64,000 nt of DNA from Marivirga arenosa (GCF_030503895.2 NZ_CP129970.2:248001-312000); one strand, 5' to 3'. Positions 36,781 to 46,070 are shown, numbered from the stretch's first letter. A program made the numbers and translations. Notes: generated by a model not told the origin, from the letters alone.

Positions 36781-37788
36781 TTATAACTCAGTTAAAAACT
36801 TAAGTGTATCAACTCCATCAGCATAATCCCACAGCTCTGGCAATTGAGCTCTTCCTGGAGGAATCTCTCCTTCTTTTTCAACCACACATTGAATTCTCTC
36901 TTGGTTTGATTTTATTTTATTCTGAAGTTCATCTTGATCTTTATAAAACTCATAAAATATAACTGAAATAGGCGAAACAAGAGATTCATCTTCCTTCATG
37001 AGAAAAAAACCTGAATCTAAATGTGGTTCTTCATTTACTAAATAAATTGATTTATTATAATCATAATTATTCACCCATTTATGATGATCAGAAACCCATT
37101 TAAATTCATCAAGTGCTTCAATGAAGGGTGAAAAATCATATCCTTCCGGTGCAAATATTTTGCTGACATTTCTACATCCTAAGCCATAATATTGAAAGAT
37201 ATCTTTCCCTAAAGACTTAATTTCCTCTTTAGTTTCATTACCCGTCAAAACAGCTACGGATGATCTATTCTTTCTGATTATGTTAGGATATTTACCAAAA
37301 TACTGCTCAAAGTAACGAGCAGAATTATTACTACCAGTAGCAATTACTGCATCAAAGCCTCCTACAGTATCCTGAGTTAATTCAATTTTCGATTCAAAAT
37401 CAGGTTCTATATCAATAAGAAGTGAGGTGATTTCTCTTATGAGATATGGATCTTGTGAACTAATTTTTGCAATTACCTTATGACCTGCAATTAATACAGA
37501 TAGAAAGTCATGGAAGCCTACTAAAGGGATATTTCCAGCCATTATAATTGCTACGGTTTTATCATTAGAATCTTCTAATTGATAATCTTTTGTCCACTTT
37601 TCCAGACTTTCAGCCTTTAACATTTCAGCAATTGCTTCTACAGCATGCTTTACATTTTCGCGAGTAAACCAATTGTTATGAGCCGTTGCTCTAAAATACC
37701 ATTCGTCTAATTCCGCTTCACTTAAACTTCTTAGTTTTTCACCTAATACTTTAAATGCATTAACTCTCTGCTGCCGATTCATATTCAC
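36781..37788 (-). CDS. LuxC-like acyl-CoA reductase
   Basis: 335 aa. Aldehyde-dehydrogenase-like fold: VAIIMAGNIPLVGFHDFLSV, AVIATGSNNSARYFEQYFGK, IIRKNRSSVAVLTGNETKEE and YYGLGCRNVSKIFAPEG, where the Cys of GLGC is the likely thioester nucleophile. LuxC-type enzymes reduce acyl-CoA or acyl-protein thioesters with NADPH. A stand-alone gene here; biological role in this organism unknown. Confidence 0.88.
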   Translation of the reverse strand: MNMNRQQRVNAFKVLGEKLRSLSEAELDEWYFRATAHNNWFTRENVKHAVEAIAEMLKAESLEKWTKDYQLEDSNDKTVAIIMAGNIPLVGFHDFLSVLIAGHKVIAKISSQDPYLIREITSLLIDIEPDFESKIELTQDTVGGFDAVIATGSNNSARYFEQYFGKYPNIIRKNRSSVAVLTGNETKEEIKSLGKDIFQYYGLGCRNVSKIFAPEGYDFSPFIEALDEFKWVSDHHKWVNNYDYNKSIYLVNEEPHLDSGFFLMKEDESLVSPISVIFYEFYKDQDELQNKIKSNQERIQCVVEKEGEIPPGRAQLPELWDYADGVDTLKFLTEL

Positions 37789-37921
37789 CTTTTTTGAAAT
37801 TAAAATGCAAAATTAGTGGATTTAAGATAGAATGGAAAGAATATAGAAAAAGTTGAATTCAATTAAATCGTAACATCTCATCCTTGCAGCAGTTGACTAT
37901 ATAGAAACCAAAAAAAAGACT

Positions 37922-38362
37922 ATGGCTATTAAAAGAAAAGTAAATGCAAATTGGAAAGGTACTGGAACTGAAGGTGAAGGTCATTTAAATAGTTCAAACA
38001 AATTCTTTGATAACACTCCTTATTCATTCAAGAGTAGGTTTGAAAATGAAGATGGAAAGTTGGGAACAAATCCGGAAGAACTTATTGCCGCAGCGCACTC
38101 TGGATGCTATGCTATGGCTTTAAGTGTAGCCATATCACAAGCAGGCCATACACCAGATGAAATTGATGCAAATGCAGAAGTTGTTTTAGACAAAGAAGGT
38201 GAAGGTTTTGCTATAAAAGAAATAAAATTAACGGTTAAAGGATCCGTTAGTGGAATGTCAGAAGATGACTTCCTAAAAATGGCTGAAGATGCTAAAAAAG
38301 GATGTCCAATTTCTAAAGCACTAAGTGCAGTACCAATTTCACTAGAGGCAAGTTTTAAATAA
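37922..38362 (+). CDS. OsmC-family peroxiredoxin
   Basis: 146 aa. Thiol peroxidase for organic hydroperoxides: EGHLNSSNKFFDNTPYSFKS, the first Cys in AAAHSGCYAMALSVAIS, and the second in DAKKGCPISKALSAVP. The two cysteines sit where the peroxidatic and resolving residues of OsmC/Ohr are found. Cytosolic, monocistronic. Confidence 0.92.
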   Translation: MAIKRKVNANWKGTGTEGEGHLNSSNKFFDNTPYSFKSRFENEDGKLGTNPEELIAAAHSGCYAMALSVAISQAGHTPDEIDANAEVVLDKEGEGFAIKEIKLTVKGSVSGMSEDDFLKMAEDAKKGCPISKALSAVPISLEASFK

Positions 38363-38398
38363 TAAAATACTTGGGTGTGATTAAATATCACACCTTTT

Positions 38399-39070
38399 CT
38401 ACTCAACTGGTTTATCTAATAAATAAAAATCAATAAACTCTCTTACACAACCTCTTCCCCCCTTAGTATTTAAAACTAAATCAACGGTTTCTTTCACTTT
38501 CAATACGGCATCTGCAGGACAAGATGAAAAACCAACCGCATTCATAACGGCTAAGTCATTTATATCATCTCCGATTATAGCCACTTCTGAAAAGTCAATA
38601 TCCATTTTTTCACACCAAGCCGATAGCACCTCAATTTTAGGATCGCCACCAACATAAACATTCTTTATATTCAGCATATCGGCTCTGGCTTTAACCATTT
38701 TGACTTTTACAGCCGATGAAATAATTCCAGTTTGAATTCCAAATTTGGGTAGTGCTTTTATGGCCATACCATCCTTTGCATTGTATTTTTTAAATTGATC
38801 TCCGTTTTCTGAAAAATACATCCCCGTATCCGTCATCACTCCATCCACATCTAAAATCAACAGCTTTATATTTTTCAATTTAGATTTATCTACAAACATG
38901 GGGCGAGTCAACATATTGGTGAAATCAAGGCTGTTTTCAACACAAAACAGCTTCAAATCACTCAGTTTTATTTCGTCAACTCTGTATATATTGTATGCTT
39001 TCAGGAAATCCTCAATTGTTTTCCCTTCTTTAGCTAGGTATGACTCAATGTTTTTCGATAGTAAATCCAT
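38399..39070 (-). CDS. KdsC-like HAD phosphatase with N-terminal extension
   Basis: 223 aa. The HAD motif is LLILDVDGVMTD (Asp74, Asp76), then QFKKYNAKDGMAIKALPKFG and VAIIGDDINDLAVMNAVGFS, as in 3-deoxy-manno-octulosonate 8-phosphate phosphatase. The first 65 residues are extra, beginning MDLLSKNIESYLAKEGKTIE, helical and of unknown role; KdsC is normally about 170-180 aa. It may act on KDO-8-P or on another sugar acid phosphate. The shikimate dehydrogenase-like gene starts about 75 bases upstream of this gene's ATG (minus strand). Confidence 0.8.
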   Translation of the reverse strand: MDLLSKNIESYLAKEGKTIEDFLKAYNIYRVDEIKLSDLKLFCVENSLDFTNMLTRPMFVDKSKLKNIKLLILDVDGVMTDTGMYFSENGDQFKKYNAKDGMAIKALPKFGIQTGIISSAVKVKMVKARADMLNIKNVYVGGDPKIEVLSAWCEKMDIDFSEVAIIGDDINDLAVMNAVGFSSCPADAVLKVKETVDLVLNTKGGRGCVREFIDFYLLDKPVE

Positions 39071-39146
39071 TTTCAGTTTTTTGATGGCTCACAAAAATAG
39101 TAATTCTAATTTACTCCGCGTTGTGAAATAATAATGCTTCAATAAG

Positions 39147-39986
39147 TCAAATAGCTTCCAGATTCCAATTTTCTAGTATTTGCTCGGTAGAAATGTCTCC
39201 TATGAACAATTTATATTGTCTTATTAACTGAGCTTTATACATCTCACTACCAGGGATAAACTCCAAATTATGCTCGAGGCAATACTTTTGAAGATGATTT
39301 TGTTTATTATCCTTCTCCGGCATATTGTGACTAAATACCATTTTGCAATGCGTGATTAATTCTTTAAAACCCTCTGCTTTCAAAAAATCAGCTTGAGATG
39401 ATATAGGTGTAGCATCCACTAAAAGATCATACGGCCCATTAAAGTCATCATCTTCTATTTCCAAATCTCTCTTTTTACTATTTACTTTTTCCCGATTTCT
39501 TCCTGTGATTACAGCTTTTATCCCTAATTCTTTCAAAACATGATAAGCCACTCCAGATACTCCTCCATTTCCATAAATCACGGCAGTTTTTATGGTGTGA
39601 TTAGAATTATTTATTCCTTCAGATAGAGCTGCTTTTAAACCCTCGGCATCTGTATTATAGCCCAATAATTTACCCCCTTGATTGATTACAGTATTGACTG
39701 CTAATGTTTTTTTAGCAATGGGTTCTACTTCATCCAAAAAAGGAATAATTGTAGATTTAAGACCATCCTTTCCAGTTACTGCACCTCCTCTTGAAATGGG
39801 TGATTTTAATAATTCAGCATATTGCATTGGAGTGATTGGGTCAGAAAAATTGAAATACATCAAATCTAAACCTAATTTCTGCAAAGCAGAATTATGTTTT
39901 TGGATGGAATTAGCACTTCCTGAAGTAGAGAAAATAAATTTAGTATTAGGATTTATTTTAACTGAAAAAGAATCTATTTCTGACAT
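39147..39986 (-). CDS. Shikimate dehydrogenase-like protein
   Basis: 279 aa. Blocks: ISRGGAVTGKDGLKSTIIPF with a Lys near the expected catalytic place, TLAVNTVINQGGKLLGYNTD (NT and NTD motifs), AVIYGNGGVSGVAYHVLKEL as the NADP-binding loop, and PGSEMYKAQLIRQYKLFIG. The catalytic loop is less canonical (family: TIPHK), and the N-terminus diverges, so a paralogous dehydrogenase of the AroE/YdiB type is possible. It is 15 bases downstream of the ATP-grasp gene, so likely co-transcribed. Confidence 0.75.
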   Translation of the reverse strand: MSEIDSFSVKINPNTKFIFSTSGSANSIQKHNSALQKLGLDLMYFNFSDPITPMQYAELLKSPISRGGAVTGKDGLKSTIIPFLDEVEPIAKKTLAVNTVINQGGKLLGYNTDAEGLKAALSEGINNSNHTIKTAVIYGNGGVSGVAYHVLKELGIKAVITGRNREKVNSKKRDLEIEDDDFNGPYDLLVDATPISSQADFLKAEGFKELITHCKMVFSHNMPEKDNKQNHLQKYCLEHNLEFIPGSEMYKAQLIRQYKLFIGDISTEQILENWNLEAI

Positions 39987-40001
39987 TTTTAATTCATTAA
40001 A

Positions 40002-40820
40002 TTATGCTTTTAAAGCAGTTAATGCTTTAACGAAATTATCAATAAAGAAATGCTTTTTGTCTTCTGATAGTAAATCAATGGATAAGTACGGGTTCAAATC
40101 CTCCAATTCGACCAATAATAAACTTCCATCCTTTAATTTACACGCATCTACTCTTTGAATGCCGCATTTCATATTATTCCATTCAATAAACTTGCTAGCA
40201 AAATCCAACTCTAAAGATTGAGGTTCATAAGGCATTAATTCCCATCTTTTATGTTTGTCAGGAGCATACAAAGCATACTGAAATTCATTATTAATGAAAT
40301 AAAAAGAAAGCTCATATTCAAAATCTATATAGGGCTGAATAATTTTACCATCAAGGTTTTCATTGGCTATCTCCTCCTTACTCACAGATTGCATCCCAAT
40401 AGAATCTGCACCGTTTTTTAATTTGATAATATATTGATCAGACTTAGGGAGACGATCTAAATCTTCAATCTTTTCAACAGTAGGAATAACAGAATAATTT
40501 TGAGCATACAAATCCAAAAGATACTGTTTCCCTTTCATATCTGCTTTACCATCAAAGGAATTGAATGTTGGCGTATTTTTAACTTTTACACTATTTACAA
40601 ACTGATCAAAATATTCTTGATAATAAACAACAGGTCCTGTATTTCTAAAAACGATTAAATCAGCTTTATCAATATGATCAATTGCTTGCTGAGGATGTCC
40701 TATTAAAACATTAAAGTGATCTTTTAATTGAGAAGTTATGTAAAGATCCTCTTCGTAGTAATTACGACCTTGTGCCTTATAATATAAATCGGTTAGATAA
40801 AGAATATCTAATTTTTGCAT
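40002..40820 (-). CDS. ATP-grasp-like ligase, substrate unknown
   Basis: 272 aa. ATP-grasp pattern: YIIKLKNGADSIGMQSVSKE (ATP-binding lysine and glycine loop), KIIQPYIDFEYELSFYFI, then CKLKDGSLLLVELEDLNPYL with the metal-binding E-x-x-x-x-N. The N-terminal DILYLTDLYYKAQGRNYYEE resembles the pre-ATP-grasp domain. It resembles the glutathione-synthetase/RimK branch. Paired with the shikimate dehydrogenase-like gene it may make a small amino-acid-like product; inference only. Confidence 0.72.
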   Translation of the reverse strand: MQKLDILYLTDLYYKAQGRNYYEEDLYITSQLKDHFNVLIGHPQQAIDHIDKADLIVFRNTGPVVYYQEYFDQFVNSVKVKNTPTFNSFDGKADMKGKQYLLDLYAQNYSVIPTVEKIEDLDRLPKSDQYIIKLKNGADSIGMQSVSKEEIANENLDGKIIQPYIDFEYELSFYFINNEFQYALYAPDKHKRWELMPYEPQSLELDFASKFIEWNNMKCGIQRVDACKLKDGSLLLVELEDLNPYLSIDLLSEDKKHFFIDNFVKALTALKA

Positions 40821-40858
40821 GAAAATTATTTAATGAGATTCATTGCCAGAAATAAAAA

Positions 40859-40886
40859 GAGCCTGACAGCTTACGCTAACAGGCTC
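40859..40886 (-). terminator. Terminator after the 40.9-kb secreted-protein gene
   Basis: GAGCCTG (40859-40865) pairs with CAGGCTC (40880-40886), followed on the minus strand by TTTTT; ends the sigma factor operon. Confidence 0.75.
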
Positions 40887-40909
40887 AAAGATACTAATGT
40901 AATAAGGTT

Positions 40910-42151
40910 TTATTGCAATGCTCCTTTCACAACTTTTAAATCATTTAGAGCTTGATTTTGATTTATCTTTCCAGATTTCAAATCTTTCAAAGTTTTCCCC
41001 TTTACTTGTAATTCCAAGGTTTCAGGTATTCCACAATCTGTACATTTCGTTATCCCAACTTTAAAAATTAATTGCTCATCATCAGCTAGGCTATTGACAT
41101 TTTTACCATATTCTAAAATATTATCTATCAACTCTTCCTCAAACCGTGGATATAAACTCTTGATAAGTTCATCCCGTTCTTCTTGTGTTAAGTCTTCCCT
41201 ATCCTGAGTAGGTACATTCCAAAAATCACTTCCAGATCTGATGGAAGAAACCATGTCCATATAAAAGATCACTCCAAGTCCTTCTATCTGATCATAAGGC
41301 ATTCTTGAATTAAGATAATAAGTATCAGATAAGTCTTTAGCATATAACCTTCTCATAATAGTTTGAAGCAAAGTTAAATCCTTAGCAAGTGGTTTTACTT
41401 CTGCTTTCTGATTTATCGCGATTCTACTTTTCGCCTCCTCTCTGTCAATCTTACCTTTTTGAAAAGCTCTTAGATCAGATACTTTTGCCTCGATAGACAA
41501 TCTATTTGATTTTACTGCCTCAACACCTTGAGCGTTGCGGTAGAATCTCATATCCTGACCCTTTTCCATAACTAAAATTTTATCCGAATCTTTAAGCTGA
41601 CTAATCAATTGTCCATAATCGAGTAAAAATTCAATCACCTGTTCTTTATTTTCAGCAATTTTTTCATTTCTCATGCTGTCCATTTGCATAATTTTTACTT
41701 GAGCTCTCTCCATTGCAATTTCAGCTCTTCTTTCCAATTCAGCTTGCCTTTCCGCTAATTCAGCTCTTCTTTCGGCTCTTTCCGCTTCTATTTCGGCCCT
41801 TGTTTCTTCATCTAATTCTTCATCTTCAATATCAATTCGTATATCTTCGATGACCTCGAAACTTCTGGCAATTGCGTTTGAAAAATCTGGCATAGGTGGC
41901 ATCTCAGGTGCAATGGTGAATCCAAAAGCTCTATTTCTTGGCATCGTTAAAATCACTCCATAATCTTCTATGTACTGAGCTTGTTCTTCATTATTATTAC
42001 CCCAATTAGCAGATCTATTATCATTTACCAAGCTATTCAAAACCGTTTGAGCAACTTTCAAATCCTTATTCATTTTAGCTTTGTCAATATCTTGAGCGAA
42101 GCTGATCATGCCCATAAGGAATAGTGCTACTATTAAACTATATCTTTTCAT
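40910..42151 (-). CDS. Secreted coiled-coil protein of the sigma operon
   Basis: 413 aa. Signal peptide MKRYSLIVALFLMGMISFAQ. Two similar segments, KDLKVAQTVLNSLVNDNRSA and KDLTLLQTIMRRLYAKDLSD, frame a strongly charged Arg/Glu coiled coil around residues 100-165 (AEIEAERAERRAELAERQAE). No enzyme motif recognised. It follows the anti-sigma gene by 31 bases, and is probably the periplasmic sensor or target of the pathway. Confidence 0.8.
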   Translation of the reverse strand: MKRYSLIVALFLMGMISFAQDIDKAKMNKDLKVAQTVLNSLVNDNRSANWGNNNEEQAQYIEDYGVILTMPRNRAFGFTIAPEMPPMPDFSNAIARSFEVIEDIRIDIEDEELDEETRAEIEAERAERRAELAERQAELERRAEIAMERAQVKIMQMDSMRNEKIAENKEQVIEFLLDYGQLISQLKDSDKILVMEKGQDMRFYRNAQGVEAVKSNRLSIEAKVSDLRAFQKGKIDREEAKSRIAINQKAEVKPLAKDLTLLQTIMRRLYAKDLSDTYYLNSRMPYDQIEGLGVIFYMDMVSSIRSGSDFWNVPTQDREDLTQEERDELIKSLYPRFEEELIDNILEYGKNVNSLADDEQLIFKVGITKCTDCGIPETLELQVKGKTLKDLKSGKINQNQALNDLKVVKGALQ

Positions 42152-42182
42152 CTCTATTTTATTTAAATTTTTAATTCTTTAT

Positions 42183-42956
42183 TTAATAAGCTTCTTCAGC
42201 TGATTGATTACTTGCCAGAGCATTGATCATTTGACCGGTCTCAATTTTAAAAAGATCTTTATCTGACTCCATCAATTCCATTTTAGCAAACAAATAGTCC
42301 ATATCTTCCTGTCTTTGTTCTTGAACGTATTCAGCAAAATCAGACAATAGTTGTTCTGTATATACTTGTTGTTGTTCGTTACTTTCTTTCCAATAGGTTT
42401 CCATCAGCTGCAAGTTATTTTGTTGCAATGAGGTTAAGTAATTATCAATAATTGCTTTGTTCTGATTACTTTGTTTAGCTAAATAGCTTTTTAGCTCTTG
42501 CTTATCTTCCACTCGCTTTTCTTCCAGTTTCTGTTCATAATTAGCCAATACCTGGCCCATCATTTTCTGAACTTCCTGCTGATTTAATTGATTTTGATCA
42601 GTTGAATTTTGGTTAAATGCTATTCTAAAGCCATTATCCTGACTTGAAATTTCGAGTCCTGTAAATTTTGCAGCTAACATTAAAATCAAGAAGGAGGCTG
42701 CAATTGAAATAAACCATTTAAACCCATTATGACTATTTTTTGGTGGCTCGGTTTTGTATACATTAAAAAATGGAGGTGCACTCACCTTTTCATCCTCCCA
42801 GCTCCCCATAATATTTTGAGTACTTTGAAAAGCCTCCAATTCTTCTTTTAAGTCTGGATTTTGACTTAATTCCTTTTCAAAAGCTGTTTTATCTTTAGGA
42901 TCAAGCTCATCATAGAGATAATCCATTATCATCGCTTTCCAATCTTCAGTTTTCAT
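42183..42956 (-). CDS. Putative anti-sigma factor, one membrane helix
   Basis: 257 aa. An N-terminal cytoplasmic helical part (MDYLYDELDPKDKTAFEKEL) like ZAS-type anti-sigma domains but without cysteines, a membrane helix at about 81-100 (FKWFISIAASFLILMLAAKF) and a C-terminal Gln-rich periplasmic coiled coil. Overlaps the sigma factor gene by 11 bases. Binding the sigma factor is inferred from position and topology. Confidence 0.82.
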   Translation of the reverse strand: MKTEDWKAMIMDYLYDELDPKDKTAFEKELSQNPDLKEELEAFQSTQNIMGSWEDEKVSAPPFFNVYKTEPPKNSHNGFKWFISIAASFLILMLAAKFTGLEISSQDNGFRIAFNQNSTDQNQLNQQEVQKMMGQVLANYEQKLEEKRVEDKQELKSYLAKQSNQNKAIIDNYLTSLQQNNLQLMETYWKESNEQQQVYTEQLLSDFAEYVQEQRQEDMDYLFAKMELMESDKDLFKIETGQMINALASNQSAEEAY

Positions 42957-43557
42957 ATTTTAATGTATTTTCTGTAATATTCTCTTTTGCTAATAGTTTT
43001 CTCATGTGTGAGAAAGCATAATAAAGTCTAGACTTTACGGTATTTTCAGAAACATTTAAAGCCTCTGCTATTTCTCTGAATTTCAATCCCTCATATTCTT
43101 TCATAATCAAAACCTCTCTTTGGTCTTTACTTAATTGCTGTAAGCATTTATTTAAAATGCCACCTAATTCACTTCTTAAATAAGTCTGTTCTGGATTATG
43201 TTCTCTGGGTTTTGACACTTCCCAAACTGGGCTTGTATCCTCTTCCTTTTTAGGTAAAAGCTGGTCAAAACTTAACCATCTGTGTCTTTTACCTTTTCTG
43301 CTTTCTTGCCTGCAAATATTTGTAGCTATTGTATAAATCCATGATTTAAACTTGCTACATTCTTTCAATTGATCAATTTTATGATGCATGGTAATGAAAG
43401 TTTGCTGAGCGGCTTCAGCAGCTAAATCGGATTCTCCAAAGTATTTAAAAGCATAATTATAAATACGCGGATACCATTCTCTCACCACTTCGCCTTGCGC
43501 ATAGGTGTCTCCACTTTGGGCTTGTGATATTAAATCTTCATTTTGCACCGCATACAT
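42946..43557 (-). CDS. ECF-type RNA polymerase sigma factor
   Basis: 203 aa. Region 2: LAAEAAQQTFITMHHKIDQL and FKSWIYTIATNICRQESRKG. Region 4: GGILNKCLQQLSKDQREVLI and KFREIAEALNVSENTVKSRL. Sigma-70 superfamily, extracytoplasmic-function group. First gene of a three-gene operon with its membrane anti-sigma and a secreted coiled-coil protein, so envelope stress is the likely input. Confidence 0.95.
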   Translation of the reverse strand: MYAVQNEDLISQAQSGDTYAQGEVVREWYPRIYNYAFKYFGESDLAAEAAQQTFITMHHKIDQLKECSKFKSWIYTIATNICRQESRKGKRHRWLSFDQLLPKKEEDTSPVWEVSKPREHNPEQTYLRSELGGILNKCLQQLSKDQREVLIMKEYEGLKFREIAEALNVSENTVKSRLYYAFSHMRKLLAKENITENTLKYEN

Positions 43558-43700
43558 TTTAATATATTCAAGTTATGACTTATTTAATTCTTGGATGCGG
43601 CTGCTCTCTGAAAAGTTTTAAAGGATGTGAAATATTTTTATTTTTTTAAAATATTAAATCAAGGTGTTGATTATTAAGCATAAGCTGTAGGTATAAAACA

Positions 43701-43730
43701 AAAAAGGTGAGCCTAAGCCCACCTTTTTTT
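43701..43730 (-). terminator. Terminator of the MBL-rhodanese gene
   Basis: AAAAAGGTGAGC (43701-43712) with GCCCACCTTTTT (43717-43728), one mismatch, between the converging transcription end and the sigma operon's upstream region. Confidence 0.85.
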
Positions 43731-43758
43731 CACTAATCAATCAAAAAAAACTAAAACA

Positions 43759-45096
43759 CTATTTAAAGTCATTTACCGCATCACTTAAGTCATACACTTT
43801 AGCTTCTGGTAATAATCTTTTTACTATACTAAATCCTGCTGCTGACCTATAACCACCAGCACAGTGTACTATTATTGGCTTTTCAGTATCGATATCATCT
43901 GCTTTTTCACGCAATTCAGGTAATGGAATATTCGTTGCAGATTCAAAGAATTTACCATCTGCTACCTCTGATTTGTTTCTAATATCAATTATGGTGTATG
44001 CTTCAGGGTTTTTCTTAAAGTCCTCTACATTCACCAAAGGATCGGTTACTACATCACCTTTTGGGTTAATTACTCCTGCTACTAAATTATTTTCATATCC
44101 TATCTTAGCAGCTCTATAGATTGCAAATTCTAATTCTTCTTTATTTTCTGCAATCAGGTAGTACTCCTCATCAGGACCTACTATAGATCCTAACCAAGTT
44201 TCAAACTTATCAGCTTCTTTATTTTGGATGTTTATAGCACCTTTAATGTGACCTTTTTTAAATTCTTCTTTTACTCTGGTATCAATGATTAATGCAGAGC
44301 TAGGAATTTCAAAGCCTTCTTTTATTTCTGCATTTTTTACTGCCTCCTCTAATGAAGCTGCTCCTTTTCTATTTACCTCAACACTATTTGGGAAATATTT
44401 AGGTATAAAAGATTGTCCTTCTAAAAATGCATCTACAAACTTATCTTTTTCCTTAATTTGAAACGCCCAGTTATTTTCTTTCTCTTTAGCAATGGTACTG
44501 CTCAAGTCACTACTCATGTTTTTACCACAAAGTGAGCCGGGTCCGTGTGCAGGATAAACTACCGTATCATCTGATAAATCAGCAAATACATCATTTACTG
44601 TATCATACATCATTCCTGCTAATTCTTTTTTACTTACCTGAATATTTCCGGCTCCTTCTCTTAGGTCGGGACGACCAACATCTCCTACAAATAATGAGTC
44701 TCCTGTAAATACAGCTTTTTGCTCACCATTTTCATCTAGTAATAAATATGAATTATGATCTGGAGAGTGCCCTGGAGTAAACAATGCTCTGAAAGTAACT
44801 CCACCTATTTTAACTTCTTCCCCATGACCTAAGGGTGAGAAATCATAACTCACTCCCACTTTTTCATTTACATAAATCTTAGCATCAAATTTATTATGCA
44901 ATTCTAAATGACTACTGATAAAGTCTGCGTGTGGGTGCGTTTCAAATACTGCTATAATTTTAGCATTATGATCATGCGCAAAGTCTATATATTGTTGAAT
45001 ATCTCTTGATGGATCTACTAAAGCTACTTCTCCTCCACTTTCAATTGCAAAAGAACCTTGAGCTAAAGCGTCATCATAAAAATGTTTAATATTCAT
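43759..45096 (-). CDS. MBL-fold/rhodanese persulfide dioxygenase-like protein
   Basis: 445 aa. The MBL domain has FETHPHADFISSHLELHNKF (the metal motif is THxHADF rather than THxHADH), FTPGHSPDHNSYLL, FTGDSLFVGDVGRPDL and VVYPAHGPGSLCG. Two rhodanese domains follow: the first (LIIDTRVKEEFKKGHIKGAI) has no cysteine at the active loop, the second ends in VHCAGGYRSAAGF with the catalytic Cys. This architecture oxidises glutathione or protein persulfide to sulfite, detoxifying sulfide. A GTAAC-N4-GTTAC operator lies 60 bases upstream. The sulfite/sulfur exporter gene is just upstream. Confidence 0.9.
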   Translation of the reverse strand: MNIKHFYDDALAQGSFAIESGGEVALVDPSRDIQQYIDFAHDHNAKIIAVFETHPHADFISSHLELHNKFDAKIYVNEKVGVSYDFSPLGHGEEVKIGGVTFRALFTPGHSPDHNSYLLLDENGEQKAVFTGDSLFVGDVGRPDLREGAGNIQVSKKELAGMMYDTVNDVFADLSDDTVVYPAHGPGSLCGKNMSSDLSSTIAKEKENNWAFQIKEKDKFVDAFLEGQSFIPKYFPNSVEVNRKGAASLEEAVKNAEIKEGFEIPSSALIIDTRVKEEFKKGHIKGAINIQNKEADKFETWLGSIVGPDEEYYLIAENKEELEFAIYRAAKIGYENNLVAGVINPKGDVVTDPLVNVEDFKKNPEAYTIIDIRNKSEVADGKFFESATNIPLPELREKADDIDTEKPIIVHCAGGYRSAAGFSIVKRLLPEAKVYDLSDAVNDFK

Positions 45097-45156
45097 ATCG
45101 TTGGTTTTTCTTTTTTTGAATTCAGTAGTATTAACGACACTAATGCAATTAAGATA

Positions 45157-45170
45157 GTAACATTGGTTAC
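45157..45170 (-). promoter_or_regulatory. GTAAC-N4-GTTAC palindrome before the MBL-rhodanese gene
   Basis: GTAACATTGGTTAC, flanked by ATA and ATAG, about 60 bases before the start codon. The same palindrome precedes the TauE and small-rhodanese operons. Symmetric TGTTAC-type half sites and position suggest a Crp/Fnr-family activator. Confidence 0.6.
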
Positions 45171-45195
45171 ATAGTGATTTAAAATGCTTGTAAAC

Positions 45196-45223
45196 AAAAA
45201 AAGAGCTCCTAGGAGCTCTTTTT
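45196..45223 (-). terminator. Terminator of the TauE/SafE gene
   Basis: Perfect palindrome AAAAAGAGCTCC-TA-GGAGCTCTTTTT, 26 bases after the exporter stop codon. Confidence 0.9.
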
Positions 45224-45248
45224 AAAATTAAACAACATTAGAATCCAA

Positions 45249-46070
45249 TCACATGAATAGTTCTTTAAAAATCATGATTGATCCCATGATTAAAACGAAC
45301 CATCCAAAGCCTTTTTTTAGTTTTTGTCCATCAATTAAATTTGATAGATAAGAACCTATAAATATACCTGAGCCAGCGATTACAGTGAATATGGCTAAAA
45401 ATACCCAGTCAATTTCTCCACCAGATTGAATATCACCAATGAAACCAATTAAAGATTTAGCAGCAATAATTAATAATGAAGTACCTACTGCTTCTTTCAT
45501 TGGTAACTTAGCCAATACTACTAGTGCAGGAATAATTAAGAATCCTCCACCTGCACCAACTAAACCTGTCAATGCTCCTACTACGATTCCTTCTACAATA
45601 ATTAATGGGTAATTAAATTTTTGAACGGTTTCTCCTGCTTCCTCCTCAGCCTCTTCTGCTACTTTTTTCTTTCCTTTAATCATAGAGTATGATGCTGCAA
45701 TCATTAAAATCGCAAAAATCACCATAATCCCAATTGATCTTGTGATTTCTAATCCTCCAATGTAAAACCATGATTCTGGTAAAGCTGGTACTAGAAGTAA
45801 ACGCGTTAAATAAACTGAAATGAAAGCTGGAATTGTAAATACTATACCTGTTTTATAATTTACTAATCCTTTTTTAGCATAATTTAATCCCCCTACTAAA
45901 GAACTAAAACCTACAATGAATAATGAATAGGCAGTGGCTGTAACAGGATTAATTCCAAGTAAATAAACTAATACAGGTACAGTAAGAATAGAACCTCCTC
46001 CACCGATTAAGCCTAAAGAGATGCCAATTATAGCCGCACTTAAAAAACCAATTATTTCTATTAATGTCAT
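45249..46070 (-). CDS. TauE/SafE-family sulfite/sulfonate exporter
   Basis: 273 aa with about eight membrane helices. Family signatures: ISLGLIGGGGSILTVPVLVY and VVGALTGLVGAGGGFLIIPA, the duplicated glycine-rich helices, plus NPVTATAYSLFIVGFSSLVG. Exports sulfite or similar sulfur oxyanions, which the neighbouring persulfide dioxygenase would produce. Preceded by the GTAAC-N4-GTTAC operator and a TACTTTTG -7 element. Confidence 0.92.
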   Translation of the reverse strand: MTLIEIIGFLSAAIIGISLGLIGGGGSILTVPVLVYLLGINPVTATAYSLFIVGFSSLVGGLNYAKKGLVNYKTGIVFTIPAFISVYLTRLLLVPALPESWFYIGGLEITRSIGIMVIFAILMIAASYSMIKGKKKVAEEAEEEAGETVQKFNYPLIIVEGIVVGALTGLVGAGGGFLIIPALVVLAKLPMKEAVGTSLLIIAAKSLIGFIGDIQSGGEIDWVFLAIFTVIAGSGIFIGSYLSNLIDGQKLKKGFGWFVLIMGSIMIFKELFM

